This document shows, one piece after another, positions 33,810 to 43,958 of a DNA stretch of 64,000 nucleotides; within the stretch, counting starts at the first letter, position 1, and each line of letters starts with the position of its first letter. Below the pieces are notes generated by a model. That model worked only from the letters and a program-made list of their open reading frames with translations. It was not told the DNA's origin and did not search any database. Source of the DNA: Tropicimonas sp. IMCC34043 (GTDB lineage: Bacteria; Pseudomonadota; Alphaproteobacteria; Rhodobacterales; Rhodobacteraceae); NCBI RefSeq assembly GCF_003390845.1, contig NZ_QMEK01000003.1:124001-188000 (forward strand). The letters are read 5' to 3'. Both the position numbers and the translations under genes were made by a program.

Positions 33810-34457
33810 ATGTTTGCCGCAAGCGATCTGCCCGATGTCATCCCGATGTTCCCGCTTCCGGGGGCATTGCTTTTGCCGCGCGCCCGGCTGCCGCTGCAGA
33901 TCTTCGAGCCGCGCTATCTGGCGATGCTCGATGATGTTCTGAAGACCCAGCACCGGCTGATCGGAATGGTGCAGCCACGCCTTGCAGCCACGGCCGGCCA
34001 GAGCGAGCTGCAGGCGATCGGTTGCGCTGGCCGCGTGACCGGCTTTTCCGAAACCGGCGACGGGCGCTACATGATCACGCTTACCGGGATCTCGCGGTTC
34101 CGGATCCTGCGCGAGGTGTCCGGGTTTGCACCCTACCGCAAGGCCGATGTCGGCTGGGATTCTTTCGCCAGCGATCTTGGTGCGACCGAGCATGACCCGG
34201 GGCTGGACCGCGCCGCCTTTCTGAAGCTCTTGGCACGGTATTTCGACGCGCTGTCGCTGACGACCGACTGGAGCACGTTGAAGGATGCGCAGGACGAGTT
34301 GTTGATCAACTCGCTTGCGATGCTCTGTCCCTTCGAGGTCGAGGACAAGCAGGCACTGCTCGAAGCCCCGACCCTGGCCGACCGGCGCGAATCCCTGACC
34401 GCACTGATCCGGTTCGCCCTGCACGCAGGCGACGACGGAAACGAGGTGATGCAATGA
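33810..34457 (+). CDS. LON N-terminal substrate-binding domain protein
   Basis: A 215-residue stand-alone Lon N-domain (LON_substr_bdg): [29 protein letters not shown] at the start, then GCAGRVTGF and [14 protein letters not shown]. No AAA+ ATPase or protease domain follows, so it is not Lon itself. The function of such proteins is poorly known; binding of unfolded substrates is assumed. It is translationally coupled to the Trm112-like gene (ATGA overlap) and lies in the conserved thioredoxin-LON-Trm112 order. Confidence 0.9.
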   Translation: MFAASDLPDVIPMFPLPGALLLPRARLPLQIFEPRYLAMLDDVLKTQHRLIGMVQPRLAATAGQSELQAIGCAGRVTGFSETGDGRYMITLTGISRFRILREVSGFAPYRKADVGWDSFASDLGATEHDPGLDRAAFLKLLARYFDALSLTTDWSTLKDAQDELLINSLAMLCPFEVEDKQALLEAPTLADRRESLTALIRFALHAGDDGNEVMQ

Positions 34458-34651
34458 GCGACGCGCCCGCCAGACCCGCGCAGGCCGTCGACAGGCACAT
34501 GCTCGAGGCGCTGGTCTGCCCGCAGACCGGAGCGACGCTCAGCTATGATCCGGCTCGGCAGGAGCTGATCTCGCGCGCTGCGGGGCTTGCCTATCCGATC
34601 CGCAACGGCATTCCGATCATGCTGATCGATGAGGCGCGCAAACTGGATTGA
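34454..34651 (+). CDS. Trm112/UPF0434 family protein
   Basis: A 65-residue protein with the YcaR/Trm112 fold signature [16 protein letters not shown] and [19 protein letters not shown]. Family members often have two zinc-binding CxxC pairs; only one cysteine (CPQTG) remains here, as in many proteobacterial UPF0434 members, so zinc binding is unlikely. In other organisms Trm112 partners methyltransferases. Start overlaps the LON-domain gene by four bases. Confidence 0.9.
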   Translation: MSDAPARPAQAVDRHMLEALVCPQTGATLSYDPARQELISRAAGLAYPIRNGIPIMLIDEARKLD

Positions 34652-34884
34652 CTCCTTGGCCAAAGCGTCTATGGCAGCGGGCGTGAGCGCGACAGGCGCT
34701 TTTCGGTCCCGGGAAATCTGCATGGAAATTACTTTCCGCAATTAACGACTGCCTAAGACGGCTTATGTATCGTTGCGGTCGTCAATAAAGGTGTTATCGT
34801 TCTGGCATTAAATTTTCCGGATGCAACGCCCCATGTGACGGCAACGGCGTGCAGCCACAGATATGAATTTCTCGGGGTGCCAAG

Positions 34885-35124
34885 ATGGCCGAATGCCCTT
34901 TCTTTCACGTTCACACCCAGGTCTCGGCGACGTGGCTGGTCTGCGCTGGCGGGGAACGTCGCGCGCGCAGAAGTCCTGGATATTCCTGTTCGCAGTGGTG
35001 TTCCCACGGCAGAACGCCGGCGTCTTACGAGGATGCGACCAGTGTTTGCGGCGACGGGCTGCTTCTGACCTGCGGCGGCGATTCGGACAAATGCCAGATC
35101 CCGCTCGACAGGATGGCCGGCTGA
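34885..35124 (+). CDS. possible small cysteine-rich protein
   Basis: A 79-codon open frame starting at an ATG with GGGGTG about six bases upstream. The predicted product has seven cysteines, including YSCSQWC and the pair in VCGDGLLLTCGGDSDKC, but no signal peptide and no family I know. An AT-rich, promoter-like stretch (about 34730-34880) lies before it, and the stop codon overlaps a perfect hairpin (35119-35138). Neighbouring frames are also partly open, so coding status is uncertain. The 500-base gap between the Trm112-like gene and ubiH is otherwise empty. Confidence 0.3.
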   Translation: MAECPFFHVHTQVSATWLVCAGGERRARRSPGYSCSQWCSHGRTPASYEDATSVCGDGLLLTCGGDSDKCQIPLDRMAG

Positions 35125-35138
35125 CGGGGACGTCAGCC
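35119..35138. other. hairpin between convergent transcripts
   Basis: GGCTGAC-GGGGAC-GTCAGCC gives a perfect seven-pair stem with a six-base loop just beyond the 3' end of ubiH (minus strand) and over the stop of the small cysteine-rich frame (plus strand). No U-run follows on either strand, so a terminator role is only possible. Confidence 0.45.
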
Positions 35139-35154
35139 GCCGCCGGTACGATTG

Positions 35155-36387
35155 TCAGGCCGGCCGGCCCTTCAGCAGGTTCGGCAGATCGCCGGTCAGG
35201 CCGGCGGCTTCGCGGATGAAGAACCGGCGCAGGCCGGGCATCGATTGCACCGCCCCCATGCCCAGGTTGCGGCCCAGTCGCAGGATCGCGCTGTCATTTG
35301 AAAACAGCCGGTTGACCGCATCCATGCCAAAGGCAAGCGACGCTCTGTCAAAGCTGCGCCAACTGGCGTGACGTTCCAGAACCAGCCGCGCTCCGATGTC
35401 CTCGCCACGGCGGTGCGCCTCGGCCAGAACCTGGGTCAGGGTCGCGACGTCGCACAGACCCTGGTTGAAACCCTGTCCGGCAATCGGATGCACGCCTTGT
35501 GCGGCATCGCCGATCAGCGCCAGACGTTCGCCCACCGTGCGGTTGGCCATGGTCAGGTTCAGGGGATAGCTGAAGCGCGCCCCTGCGAGCCGTATCTCGC
35601 CCAGGAAATCGCCGAACCGCGGACGCAAGGCAGCAAGGAAGCCGTCGTCGTCAAGCGCTGCAATCTCGGCCGCGATCTCGGGCGCTTCGGCCCAGACGAT
35701 CGAACTGCGGTTGCCCGGCGGCAGCGGCAGGATGGCAAGCGGCCCGTGCGGCATGAAGAACTGTTGCGCCGTGCCGTTGTGGGGCAGGTCGTGTTCGACC
35801 GCGCAGACAAGCGCCGTCTGGCGATAATCCCAGGCCAAGCGCTGGATCCCGGCACGCATGCAGGTTCCGCTGCGTCGCCCGTCCGCCCCGACCAGAAGTG
35901 CGCCGCGCAGGGTCGCGCCCGACGCCAGCGTGATCTCGGCCGAGCCCGGGGTGATCTGTTGCGCCACAACGGTCTCGCCGGGGCGATGGGTCACCAGCGG
36001 CTCGGCCTCGATCGCGGTCAGCAACGCCTGGCGCAGAAAGCGGTCCTCGAGCATGAAGCCCATCGGCCCCTCGTCGATCTCGGCCGCGTCGAACCGCATG
36101 GCGAAGGGATAAAGCGGCCCTTCGCCCGGCCGTCCGTCGGTGGTGACGATGTGCAGGATCGGCTGGGCGTGGTCGGCGACCTGTTTCCAGACGCCGATTG
36201 CCGCGAGCAGCCGCTGTGACGCCAGCGCCAGCGCATAGGAGCGTCCGTCAAAGCCTGCATCCGCGCGTGTCTCGGTGCTGAGCGCATCGACGACGATGGA
36301 TCGCAGCCCGACCTGGGCGCAGGCAAGCGCCAGCGCGGGGCCGTTCAGCCCGCCTCCGACGATCAGGATGTCGCTGTCATGTTTCAT
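35155..36387 (-). CDS. ubiH: UbiH/UbiF-family FAD-dependent ubiquinone hydroxylase
   Basis: A 410-residue flavoprotein monooxygenase of ubiquinone synthesis. It has the FAD-binding DILIVGGGLNGPALALA at the N terminus, the GADGRRS (DG) motif near residue 165, and the UbiH/COQ6 signature ALIGDAAQGVHPIAGQGFNQGLCD near residue 290. Which ring position it hydroxylates (C5, C6 or C1) cannot be told from sequence. I start at the ATG before KHDSD; an ATG 12 bases upstream is also possible. It is divergent from the aminotransferase gene. Confidence 0.9.
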   Translation of the reverse strand: MKHDSDILIVGGGLNGPALALACAQVGLRSIVVDALSTETRADAGFDGRSYALALASQRLLAAIGVWKQVADHAQPILHIVTTDGRPGEGPLYPFAMRFDAAEIDEGPMGFMLEDRFLRQALLTAIEAEPLVTHRPGETVVAQQITPGSAEITLASGATLRGALLVGADGRRSGTCMRAGIQRLAWDYRQTALVCAVEHDLPHNGTAQQFFMPHGPLAILPLPPGNRSSIVWAEAPEIAAEIAALDDDGFLAALRPRFGDFLGEIRLAGARFSYPLNLTMANRTVGERLALIGDAAQGVHPIAGQGFNQGLCDVATLTQVLAEAHRRGEDIGARLVLERHASWRSFDRASLAFGMDAVNRLFSNDSAILRLGRNLGMGAVQSMPGLRRFFIREAAGLTGDLPNLLKGRPA

Positions 36388-36595
36388 GCGGGAAGACATG
36401 CCCTCGATGTCGGGAAATGTCCATGCTCTGCCATGCTGCGATGCCGCAGAAATAACTGGCGCAAATGCCACAAGCGGCTAGGGCTGCGACACTATTTCTG
36501 GACGATGGCCCCCCCCTTGGCTAATCTCTGCTCAAACGGGGCGCCATGACCCCGGCCGAGGCAGTGACAACCAATACAGAACGGCAAGCGAGCGT

Positions 36596-37780
36596 ATGAC
36601 GTTCCCCGAAAGGTTTTCGAACCTGCCAGATTATGCGTTTCCGCGGCTGCGGAAGCTGCTTGCCTCCTCCGAACCGGGGGGTGAGGTCGTCGACATGACA
36701 ATCGGCGAGCCGCGTCATCCTATGCCGCCCTTTCTGGCCGAGGTTCTGGCCGCCCATGCGGGCGAATTTGCCAAGTACCCGCCCAACGACGGCGCGCCCG
36801 GGTTGCGCGAGGCAATCGCGGGCTGGATCGGGCGCCGCTATGGCGTGGCGGTCGACCCCGAGACCCGGCTGACAGTGCTGAACGGCACCCGCGAGGGGCT
36901 GTTCAACACGGCCCTCGCGCTCTGCCCCGAAGAAAAACGCGGACAACGCCCCGTCGTGCTGATCCCGAACCCGTTCTATCAGGTCTATGCGGTTGCGGCC
37001 GCCGCGGTCGGGGCCGAGCCGGTGTTCGTTCCGGCCACGGCCGAGACCGGATTCCTGCCCGATTTCGCGGCGCTGCCCGAGGCGATCCTCGAGCGGACGG
37101 CAATCGTTTATATGTGCTCTCCGGCCAATCCGCAGGGCTCGGTCGCCGGTGCGGAGTACTGGCGTGCGTTGATGACGCTGGCCGAGCGGTACGATTTCCG
37201 CGTCTTTGCCGACGAATGCTACTCCGAGATCTATCGCGACACGCCGCCGCCCGGTGCGCTTGAGATCGCCGCTGGCATGGCGGCCGATCCCGAACGGCTG
37301 GTCGTGTTCAATTCGCTGTCCAAGCGCTCGAACATGCCCGGGCTGCGGTCGGGCTTTGTCGCCGCGGGACCCGCCTGTACGGTGCAGATTCGCCGCTTGC
37401 GCGCCTATGCCGGTGCGCCGTTGCCGCTGCCGCTGCAACGGGTGGCCGAGCGTGCCTGGTCGGACGAGGCCCATGTCGCTGCTTCGCGCGCGCTCTACCA
37501 GCAGAAATACCGTCTGGCCGACGCAGCTCTGGCCGGCGTCCCGGGCTATGTCGGACCTGCAGCCGGGTTCTTTCTGTGGCTGCCGGTCGCGGACAGCGAG
37601 GCCGCGGCCAGGCATCTGTTCGAGGCAACAGGCGTGCGGGTTCTGCCCGGCGCCTATCTTGGCCGGGCGGTGGCGGGGGTGAACCCGGGTGCCGGGCACC
37701 TGCGGGTCGCCATGGTCGTTGGTCCCGACGAATTGCAGCGCGGGCTTGGCGCACTCCGCGCCTGCCTGTACGAAAAATAG
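36596..37780 (+). CDS. dapC: class I/II aminotransferase (succinyldiaminopimelate transaminase-like)
   Basis: A 394-residue PLP-dependent fold-type I aminotransferase. The Schiff-base lysine is in [17 protein letters not shown]; other conserved points are [32 protein letters not shown] (Asn), DECYSEIY (Asp/Tyr) and the C-terminal arginine in GHLRVAMV. Sequence pattern and location just before ftsK match the DapC-type succinyldiaminopimelate aminotransferase annotated in rhodobacteria, which would supply lysine and meso-diaminopimelate for peptidoglycan. Substrate assignment is by family resemblance only. The ftsK ATG follows after 14 bases. Confidence 0.8.
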   Translation: MTFPERFSNLPDYAFPRLRKLLASSEPGGEVVDMTIGEPRHPMPPFLAEVLAAHAGEFAKYPPNDGAPGLREAIAGWIGRRYGVAVDPETRLTVLNGTREGLFNTALALCPEEKRGQRPVVLIPNPFYQVYAVAAAAVGAEPVFVPATAETGFLPDFAALPEAILERTAIVYMCSPANPQGSVAGAEYWRALMTLAERYDFRVFADECYSEIYRDTPPPGALEIAAGMAADPERLVVFNSLSKRSNMPGLRSGFVAAGPACTVQIRRLRAYAGAPLPLPLQRVAERAWSDEAHVAASRALYQQKYRLADAALAGVPGYVGPAAGFFLWLPVADSEAAARHLFEATGVRVLPGAYLGRAVAGVNPGAGHLRVAMVVGPDELQRGLGALRACLYEK

Positions 37781-37794
37781 AGGCGAGGTTTTCG

Positions 37795-40782
37795 ATGGCA
37801 TCTTATCAGACACGACAACGCGACCCGCTTCTGGACAGCTCCACACAGGAGGCAATCGAGAAACGCGGGCGCGAGTTGCTGGGGATCGCCCTCGTGCTGC
37901 TTGCGGGCGCGATTGCGGCGATGCTGGCAAGCTATTCGCCGCAGGATCCCTCGTTCTTCGCCGCCTCGGACGGCCCGGTGCGGAACATGCTGGGATCGAT
38001 CGGGGCCGCCATCGCAGCGCCGCTGTTCGTGGTCGTGGGCTTTGGCGCCTGGGTGCTTGCGCCGGCTGCGCTGGCCTGGGGCATCAGGCTTCTGTTCAAC
38101 CTCGGCGCCGACCGCTTGCTGGCCCGGGTGATCTTTACCCCGATCGCCCTGGCGCTGGCGGCGGTCTATGCCTCGACCATCGTGCCCTCGGATGGCTGGG
38201 AGCACAGCTTTGGCCTTGGCGGGCTGTTCGGCGATACGGTTCTGGGGGCGATCCTGAACCTGTTGCCGATCTCGGCCAGTTCCGGCCTGCGGATGCTTGC
38301 CGTGCCGATCTGGGCGGGCGCCGTCGTGATGCTGTTGTTTGTCGCTGGCTTCAATCCGGGCGAGCTGCGGCGGATCCTGCGCTTTGTCAGCGTCGGCATG
38401 ATCCTTGGCTACGATGCGCTGATGCGGCTGGCGGGGCGCGGCGTCGCCGGCACCTCGAACGCCGCGCGCGACATGGTCGAGCGCCGGGCACGCCATGCCG
38501 AGGCGCGGGGGACTGCCGCGGCCGATACCGTGGCCGGGCCTGTCGAGCGTCGGGCCGAACCGGTTGTCCGGCGCGCCGCGGCGGATGCGGACGACTTCGT
38601 CATCGAGGATGACGACGACGCGCTGTCTGACGACGATCGCGGCCGCGCCCCGGGCGGGCTTTTCAGTTCGGTCACCGCACTGATCCGGCGCGGCCCGGCC
38701 GAGTCCATCGAACTGCCCGATCAGGAAGCGGTCGAGGAGGAGGACGACCGCGAGGATCTGCCCGTCGATTTCCCCAGCGAAGACCACATCCGTTCGCGCA
38801 TTGCCGATGCGATCCGTCTGCGCGGCCGCAAGGGGTCGGGCAATTCCGTCACGCCGCGCAGCGAGCCGACCCTCGGCCGGGTCGAACCGCCGGTGGTGCG
38901 CCGCCGCCGGCCCGATCCGCTGATCCTGAAGGTGCCGGGCGCCGTGCCGCCAGCACCGATGGCCGAGATTGACGACATGCCGGTGGCCCCTCTGCCGCCG
39001 ATGCAGCGGGTCGCGACCCCGGCACCGAAGTCCGCGATCATTGTCGAGGACGACGCAGACGACTTCGACGACGATGACTTCGGCCAGAAGATCCCTGATC
39101 GCGACAGTGTGAGCGGCCCGCAGGTGACCCCGCGGATCCTTCCGCGCGCGATCCCGGTCGAAGAGGCCCGCGCGGTGGTCCAGCATCCGCCGCGGGGGCC
39201 GATCCCGACCTCGCGCAAGGCCCAGGCCGAGGCGCAGCCGCGGCTCAAACTCGAACCTGCCGAACCCGAAGCCTATGACGCGCCGCCGCTGTCGCTGTTG
39301 ACCAACCCGAACATGATCGAACGCCATGTCCTGTCCGACGAGGCGCTCGAGGAAAATGCCCGGATGCTGGAAAACGTGCTCGACGATTATGGCGTCAAGG
39401 GCGAGATCGTCAGCGTTCGCCCCGGCCCCGTCGTCACCATGTACGAGCTTGAACCCGCCCCGGGCCTGAAGGCGAGCCGGGTGATCGGCCTTTCCGACGA
39501 CATCGCGCGGTCGATGTCCGCCCTGTCGGCCCGGGTCTCGACCGTGCCGGGGCGTTCGGTGATCGGGATCGAACTGCCGAACGTGAACCGCGAAAAGGTG
39601 GTGCTGCGCGAAATCCTCTCGGCCCGCGCCTTCGGCGACACCTCGATGCCGCTGCCTCTGGCGCTGGGCAAGGACATTGGCGGTGCGCCGGTGGTGGCGA
39701 ACCTCGCCAAGATGCCTCACCTGCTGATTGCGGGCACCACGGGCTCGGGCAAGTCGGTGGCGATCAACACCATGATCGTCTCGCTGCTCTATCGCCTGTC
39801 GCCGCAGGAATGCCGGATGATCATGATCGATCCCAAGATGCTGGAACTCAGCGTCTATGACGGCATCCCGCATCTGCTTTCGCCCGTCGTCACCGACCCC
39901 AAGAAGGCGGTCGTGGCGCTGAAATGGGTCGTCGGCGAGATGGAAGACCGCTATCGCAAGATGTCCAAGATGGGCGTGCGCAATATCGAGGGCTTCAACG
40001 GCCGGGTCCACGAGGCGCTGGCCAAGGGCGAGATGTTCTCGCGCACCGTCCAGACCGGCTTTGACGACGAGACCGGCGAACCGGTGTTCGAGACCGAAGA
40101 ATTCGCGCCCGAGCTTTTGCCCTTCATCGTCGTCGTGGTTGACGAGATGGCCGACCTGATGATGGTCGCGGGCAAGGAGATCGAGGCCTGCATCCAGCGT
40201 CTGGCCCAGATGGCGCGGGCCTCGGGCATTCACCTGATCATGGCGACCCAGCGGCCGTCGGTCGATGTCATTACCGGCACGATCAAGGCGAACTTCCCGA
40301 CCCGGATCTCGTTCCAGGTCACCTCGAAGATCGACAGCCGGACGATCCTCGGCGAAATGGGCGCTGAACAGCTGCTTGGCATGGGCGACATGCTCTACAT
40401 GGCCGGCGGCGGCAAGCTGACCCGGGTGCATGGCCCCTTCGTTTCGGACGAAGAGGTCGAAGAGATCGTGAACCACCTCAAGGCCCTCGGGCCGCCGGAA
40501 TACGTCGGCAGCGTGGTCGAGGGGCCGGACGAGGACCGCGAAGGCGACATCGACCTGGTTCTGGGGCTTGGCGGCAATACCGACGGCGAGGATGCGCTGT
40601 ACGATCAGGCGGTGGCGATCGTGCTGAAGGACCGCAAATGTTCGACCTCCTACATCCAGCGCAAGCTGGCGATCGGCTACAACAAGGCCGCGCGTCTGGT
40701 GGAGCAGATGGAGGACGAGGGGCTCGTCAGCGCCTCGAACCACGTCGGCAAACGCGAGATCCTCGTGCCCGAGCAGGGTTGA
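37795..40782 (+). CDS. ftsK: DNA translocase FtsK
   Basis: A 995-residue cell-division DNA pump. Four transmembrane helices lie within residues 25-200 ([20 protein letters not shown] is the first). A long acidic and proline-rich linker follows to about residue 500, containing runs such as [10 protein letters not shown] and [10 protein letters not shown]. The motor domain carries Walker [10 protein letters not shown] at residues 646-654 and Walker [13 protein letters not shown], then [13 protein letters not shown]. The C-terminal winged-helix gamma domain (about 925-990, [24 protein letters not shown]) would read KOPS motifs and contact XerD. The ATG follows GAGGCGAGG. Somewhat longer than the alphaproteobacterial average because of the linker. 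Confidence 0.97.
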   Translation: MASYQTRQRDPLLDSSTQEAIEKRGRELLGIALVLLAGAIAAMLASYSPQDPSFFAASDGPVRNMLGSIGAAIAAPLFVVVGFGAWVLAPAALAWGIRLLFNLGADRLLARVIFTPIALALAAVYASTIVPSDGWEHSFGLGGLFGDTVLGAILNLLPISASSGLRMLAVPIWAGAVVMLLFVAGFNPGELRRILRFVSVGMILGYDALMRLAGRGVAGTSNAARDMVERRARHAEARGTAAADTVAGPVERRAEPVVRRAAADADDFVIEDDDDALSDDDRGRAPGGLFSSVTALIRRGPAESIELPDQEAVEEEDDREDLPVDFPSEDHIRSRIADAIRLRGRKGSGNSVTPRSEPTLGRVEPPVVRRRRPDPLILKVPGAVPPAPMAEIDDMPVAPLPPMQRVATPAPKSAIIVEDDADDFDDDDFGQKIPDRDSVSGPQVTPRILPRAIPVEEARAVVQHPPRGPIPTSRKAQAEAQPRLKLEPAEPEAYDAPPLSLLTNPNMIERHVLSDEALEENARMLENVLDDYGVKGEIVSVRPGPVVTMYELEPAPGLKASRVIGLSDDIARSMSALSARVSTVPGRSVIGIELPNVNREKVVLREILSARAFGDTSMPLPLALGKDIGGAPVVANLAKMPHLLIAGTTGSGKSVAINTMIVSLLYRLSPQECRMIMIDPKMLELSVYDGIPHLLSPVVTDPKKAVVALKWVVGEMEDRYRKMSKMGVRNIEGFNGRVHEALAKGEMFSRTVQTGFDDETGEPVFETEEFAPELLPFIVVVVDEMADLMMVAGKEIEACIQRLAQMARASGIHLIMATQRPSVDVITGTIKANFPTRISFQVTSKIDSRTILGEMGAEQLLGMGDMLYMAGGGKLTRVHGPFVSDEEVEEIVNHLKALGPPEYVGSVVEGPDEDREGDIDLVLGLGGNTDGEDALYDQAVAIVLKDRKCSTSYIQRKLAIGYNKAARLVEQMEDEGLVSASNHVGKREILVPEQG

Positions 40783-40815
40783 GCCCTGCATTCGACAGGT
40801 GGCCGAAAAACAGGC

Positions 40816-40842
40816 GATTCCGGGCGCTGTCTGGCCGGAATC
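40816..40842. other. stem-loop after ftsK
   Basis: GATTCCGG and CCGGAATC form a perfect eight-pair stem around an eleven-base loop, 33 bases after the ftsK stop and 70 bases before lolA. There is no T-run, so it may be an mRNA-stabilising element or weak terminator. Confidence 0.4.
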
Positions 40843-40911
40843 CGCCGCTCTCACGCGGCTTTGACCGGCGGGGGCTGGCGCGTTGTGGCGCGCGGCCTTA
40901 GTCAGGGTCGC

Positions 40912-41514
40912 ATGATCCGCGCAATCCTGCTGTCCCTCGTGCTCGCCCTCTCAACCGCCCTTCCCGGGGCGGCACAAACGATATCGCTTGACGCGCTGTC
41001 GCGCTATCTGAACTCGTTTCAGACCGCCGACGGCAAATTCACCCAGATCAATTCCGACGGAACAATCTCGACCGGGCAGGTCTTTATCAAGCGGCCGGGC
41101 CGGGTGCGGTTTGAATACGACCCGCCGAACAAGACGCTGGTGATCGCAGGCGGTGGCACGGTCGCGATCTTCGACGGCAAGTCGCAGACCATGCCCGAGC
41201 AGTTCCCGCTCAGCCAGACACCGCTGAACCTGATCCTGCAGCAGAACGTGAATTTCTCGCGGGCGAAAATGGTGGTCGGACACAGCAGCGACGGCAACTC
41301 GACAACGGTGGTGGCGCAGGACCCCGATCACCCTGAATACGGCAATATCCGACTGGTGTTCACCGACGACCCGGTCGAGTTGCGGCAGTGGATCATCACC
41401 GACAGCGCGGGCGAGCGCACCACGGTGATCCTCGGTACGCTGGAAAAGGGCAGTGCGCTTGGCGACGGGATGTTCAGCATCCAGCACGAATCGAACCGGC
41501 GGAAGGGCCGCTAG
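40912..41514 (+). CDS. lolA: outer-membrane lipoprotein carrier protein LolA
   Basis: A 200-residue periplasmic carrier with a signal peptide (MIRAILLSLVLALSTALPGA, cleavage before AQTISL). The mature protein has LolA patterns: LSRYLNSFQTADGKFTQINSDG, GQVFIKRPGRVRFEYDPPNKTLVIAGG and FTDDPVELRQWIITDSAGERTTV. It shuttles lipoproteins from LolCDE to the outer membrane. The start ATG was chosen because signal peptide features begin there. The ftsK-lolA order is widespread in proteobacteria. Confidence 0.93.
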   Translation: MIRAILLSLVLALSTALPGAAQTISLDALSRYLNSFQTADGKFTQINSDGTISTGQVFIKRPGRVRFEYDPPNKTLVIAGGGTVAIFDGKSQTMPEQFPLSQTPLNLILQQNVNFSRAKMVVGHSSDGNSTTVVAQDPDHPEYGNIRLVFTDDPVELRQWIITDSAGERTTVILGTLEKGSALGDGMFSIQHESNRRKGR

Positions 41515-41553
41515 CCCGGGCGCCCGCCGGTCTTTGACGTCGACAGTCGCGCC

Positions 41554-42138
41554 TCAGAGCTTGCCGCAGGACCGCAGCTGGCGGTCATAGATCACCGCCC
41601 GGTTGCCGACCTTTTGCGAGACAACGACCAGCCAGCCCTTGGCATTATAGCTGCCGCGGGCATAGCCGCTCCAGCCTTCGTGATAGGCCAGATACTGGCG
41701 GCGGGCATCGGACAGCGGCACGCCGGTGCGCCGCCTGGTCTCGGTCATGTACCAGCCCATGAAATCGGTGGCGTCCCGGATCCGGTCACGTTTTGCGCCG
41801 CGGTTGCCGGTCTGCTTGCGGTATTCGTCCCATGTCGAATCGAGGGCCTGGGAATAGCCGTAAGCCGAGCTTTGCCGGCCCATTGGAATCACGCCGAGCG
41901 ACCATTGATAGGGGGTGCGGGCATCGCCGTCGAAGGCGCTTTCCTGATGGATGACTGCCATCTGAACCGGCACCGGCACGCCCCATTGCCGCTCGGCCTT
42001 GCGCATGGCGCGCAGATAGGACGGACGTTCGGCAACGATGCTGCACGCGTTGTCGAGGTTGCTCGGCGAGCTCTTGTCGCCGCCGCCGCAGCCGCCGAGC
42101 GCCGCAAGCATCGCGAGCGCGCAAAGGATTCGTCTCAT
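41554..42138 (-). CDS. lytic-transglycosylase-like lipoprotein
   Basis: A 194-residue lipoprotein; the signal sequence ends in the lipobox LGGC (Cys17). The catalytic domain is SLT-like: AVIHQESAFDGDARTP holds the putative catalytic glutamate in the ES motif, followed by SAYGYSQALDSTWDEYRKQTGN, the usual GYxQ block. It should cleave peptidoglycan glycan strands from the periplasmic face of the outer membrane. It is convergent with lolA (40-base gap) and divergent from hspQ. Confidence 0.87.
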   Translation of the reverse strand: MRRILCALAMLAALGGCGGGDKSSPSNLDNACSIVAERPSYLRAMRKAERQWGVPVPVQMAVIHQESAFDGDARTPYQWSLGVIPMGRQSSAYGYSQALDSTWDEYRKQTGNRGAKRDRIRDATDFMGWYMTETRRRTGVPLSDARRQYLAYHEGWSGYARGSYNAKGWLVVVSQKVGNRAVIYDRQLRSCGKL

Positions 42139-42345
42139 TTGCCTGTCCGATCGTTCTTTGACTGCTCTTTTTTGTGCGATTCTAAAGGAATTCCATCGCG
42201 GTGGAAACGCTCAACATCGGTCAAGAGACGCAAATTCCCTGTGCATATGCAACGAAAGCAGGAGAATGTTGCCCCATAACTCTGCGCTGTGGAATGGACA
42301 GCGAAGCCCGGAAGGCTTAGTGAGGGACCGAAGGGAATGGGAAAG

Positions 42346-42672
42346 ATGCTCAAGAGCCACGCGAAATTCCATCTCGGGCAAGTCGTCCGCCACCGGAAGC
42401 ACCCGTTCCGGGGGGTCGTCTTTGACGTGGATGCGACATTCTCGAATTCCGAGGAGTGGTACGACGCCATCCCGGAAGAGAATAGACCGACCAAGGAGCA
42501 ACCCTTCTATCACCTCCTGGCCGAGAATGCGCAAAGCTATTACGTGGCCTATGTCTCGGAGCAGAACCTGTTGGCGGACCATTCGGGCGAACCGATCGAC
42601 CATCCCGACCTGTCGGATCTGTTCGGTGAGTTCGAGGACGGCGTTTATCCTCTGCACTTCCAGCTGAACTGA
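42346..42672 (+). CDS. hspQ: heat shock protein HspQ
   Basis: A 108-residue protein with the HspQ (YccV) signature KFHLGQVVRHRKHPFRGVVFDVD, SNSEEWYDAIPEENRP and PFYHLLAENAQSYYVAYVSEQNL. In E. coli HspQ is a Lon adaptor and promotes hemimethylated-DNA-related DnaA turnover. I start at the ATG before LKSHAKF, with AAGGGA nine bases upstream; an ATG three codons earlier (42337) is equally open. No clear heat-shock (RpoH) promoter was found in the AT-rich 200-base upstream region. Confidence 0.92.
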   Translation: MLKSHAKFHLGQVVRHRKHPFRGVVFDVDATFSNSEEWYDAIPEENRPTKEQPFYHLLAENAQSYYVAYVSEQNLLADHSGEPIDHPDLSDLFGEFEDGVYPLHFQLN

Positions 42673-42947
42673 ACTTTCTGCAGACGGTGGGCTCCCGCCG
42701 CTTTCCGGCGCCCGTGTCAGTCCGTTCGGGAGGCCTCGCGGCTGCCTTGACGGCCGGAACGGCGCTGCGCCGCCCGGAGCCCGACGCCGCCTTTGGGTGA
42801 GGTCGGATGGGGTGCGGCGCCGGGGGAGGCGAGAATGCCTCCAGCAGCCTGATCGCAGGCGCGATGGTCGCTACAACGGCGGAATGATGGCAATGGCGCG
42901 GGGAATCCCCGGGATTTTAGCCAGTTTCCCCGCTGAAACCGCCGGGA

Positions 42948-43523
42948 TCAGAGCGCCGCGCCGCGCGGTATCCAGAAACCCAGTTCGTTGCCGTCGGCTG
43001 TGCGGACGTATTCCAGCTCGCAGGTCAGGTGGCGGATCAGGAACCAGCCGAAGCCGCCTTCGGGCAATGCGTCGAGCGCGACATCGAGATTCTGGGGCTG
43101 GCCCGGCGGAACCACAAGCCCTGGCATCGGGCCGCCGGTATCGACCACCCGGGCCGCGATCCGGTCAGGCAGCAGGTCGAGTTGCAGCGTCAGCCAGCCG
43201 TCGGGCGCCTGTGGCAGGGCATGTTCGACGACATTGTTCAGAACCTCGGCCAGAACGATCTCGACATTGCCCTGGTCTTCGACCCCGAGTCCGAACGCGT
43301 CGAGCGCCCGGATCACCCTGGCAAGGGCCGCGCGCACCTCTTCCGGCCGGTTTCCGAGCCGCTCGCGAAGGCTGGGCCCGCGGGGCCCGGGGGCAAAACC
43401 TGCAAGCTCCGGCTTGCGCCGCGCCGCCGCCTTGCGACGGCGACCGGGGGCTCGGGCCTCGCCCTGCGGTTCTTCTTCCCTCCCGACTGGCAACATGCCG
43501 TCGGAGGCCGGCGGAAAGCTCAT
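42948..43523 (-). CDS. rsbW: anti-sigma factor-type serine kinase (RsbW/SpoIIAB-like GHKL ATPase)
   Basis: A protein of about 191 residues: a basic, poorly conserved N-terminal tail (arginine- and alanine-rich to about residue 55) and a GHKL ATPase domain. The N box is VEIVLAEVLNNVVEHAL, the G1 box VVDTGGPMPG and the G2 box GGFGWFLIRHL. In partner-switching systems this kinase sequesters a sigma factor and phosphorylates an STAS antagonist. Its ATG overlaps the STAS gene stop by one base. No sigma factor or PP2C phosphatase gene is adjacent. Confidence 0.85.
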   Translation of the reverse strand: MSFPPASDGMLPVGREEEPQGEARAPGRRRKAAARRKPELAGFAPGPRGPSLRERLGNRPEEVRAALARVIRALDAFGLGVEDQGNVEIVLAEVLNNVVEHALPQAPDGWLTLQLDLLPDRIAARVVDTGGPMPGLVVPPGQPQNLDVALDALPEGGFGWFLIRHLTCELEYVRTADGNELGFWIPRGAAL

Positions 43524-43867
43524 CAGGCGGCGCTCGAACCCGGCTCCAGCGCCTGGTCCGCCGAATCGTGAATTGTGAAAACGGTGTCCATGCGGGTCAG
43601 CCGGAACACCTTGGCGACCTTCGGGGTCAGCCCGGCAAGTTCGAGCCTGCGTCCCGGGCCGAGATGCTTCATCGCCGTAACGACCGCCCCGAGCCCCGAG
43701 GAATCGAGAAAGTCGACCTGCGCCAGATCGAGGATCACCCGCGGCGGGCAATCTGCGCAAAGCTCGCGCATTCGGTCCTTGAACTGGATCACGCAGGCCG
43801 CATCGATCCGCGGCGTCAGAACGTTGATCCTGAGCGTGTCGTTGGATCGAAGGCTCTCAAACTCCAT
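43523..43867 (-). CDS. rsbV: STAS-domain anti-sigma factor antagonist (RsbV/SpoIIAA-like)
   Basis: A 114-residue STAS domain. The segment LAQVDFLDSSGLGAVVTAMKHLG contains the conserved D-S-S-G-L motif, whose serine is the usual phosphorylation site of the partner kinase. It would bind the GHKL kinase encoded just downstream and free that kinase's target. The ATG follows GAGGACAG. It is the first gene of a two-gene operon divergent from the thiolase gene. Confidence 0.9.
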   Translation of the reverse strand: MEFESLRSNDTLRINVLTPRIDAACVIQFKDRMRELCADCPPRVILDLAQVDFLDSSGLGAVVTAMKHLGPGRRLELAGLTPKVAKVFRLTRMDTVFTIHDSADQALEPGSSAA

Positions 43868-43958
43868 AATTCTGTCCTCGCATGACCACACCACGGGCAG
43901 GCTGGACGAAATACGTTACCATTCGGTATGCGAGGGCGGGACAGGGAGGATTTCGGTC

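Noticed and set aside
37654-40854. A 1066-codon open frame antisense to ftsK
   Set aside because: It is complementary to a clear FtsK with intact Walker motifs. Its translation is rich in His, Arg, Asp and Gln without any domain, the usual antisense shadow in high-GC DNA.
42139-42345. An RpoH heat-shock promoter for hspQ
   Set aside because: A CCCCAT-like -10 is present near 42274, but no CTTGAA-like -35 lies at the proper spacing.
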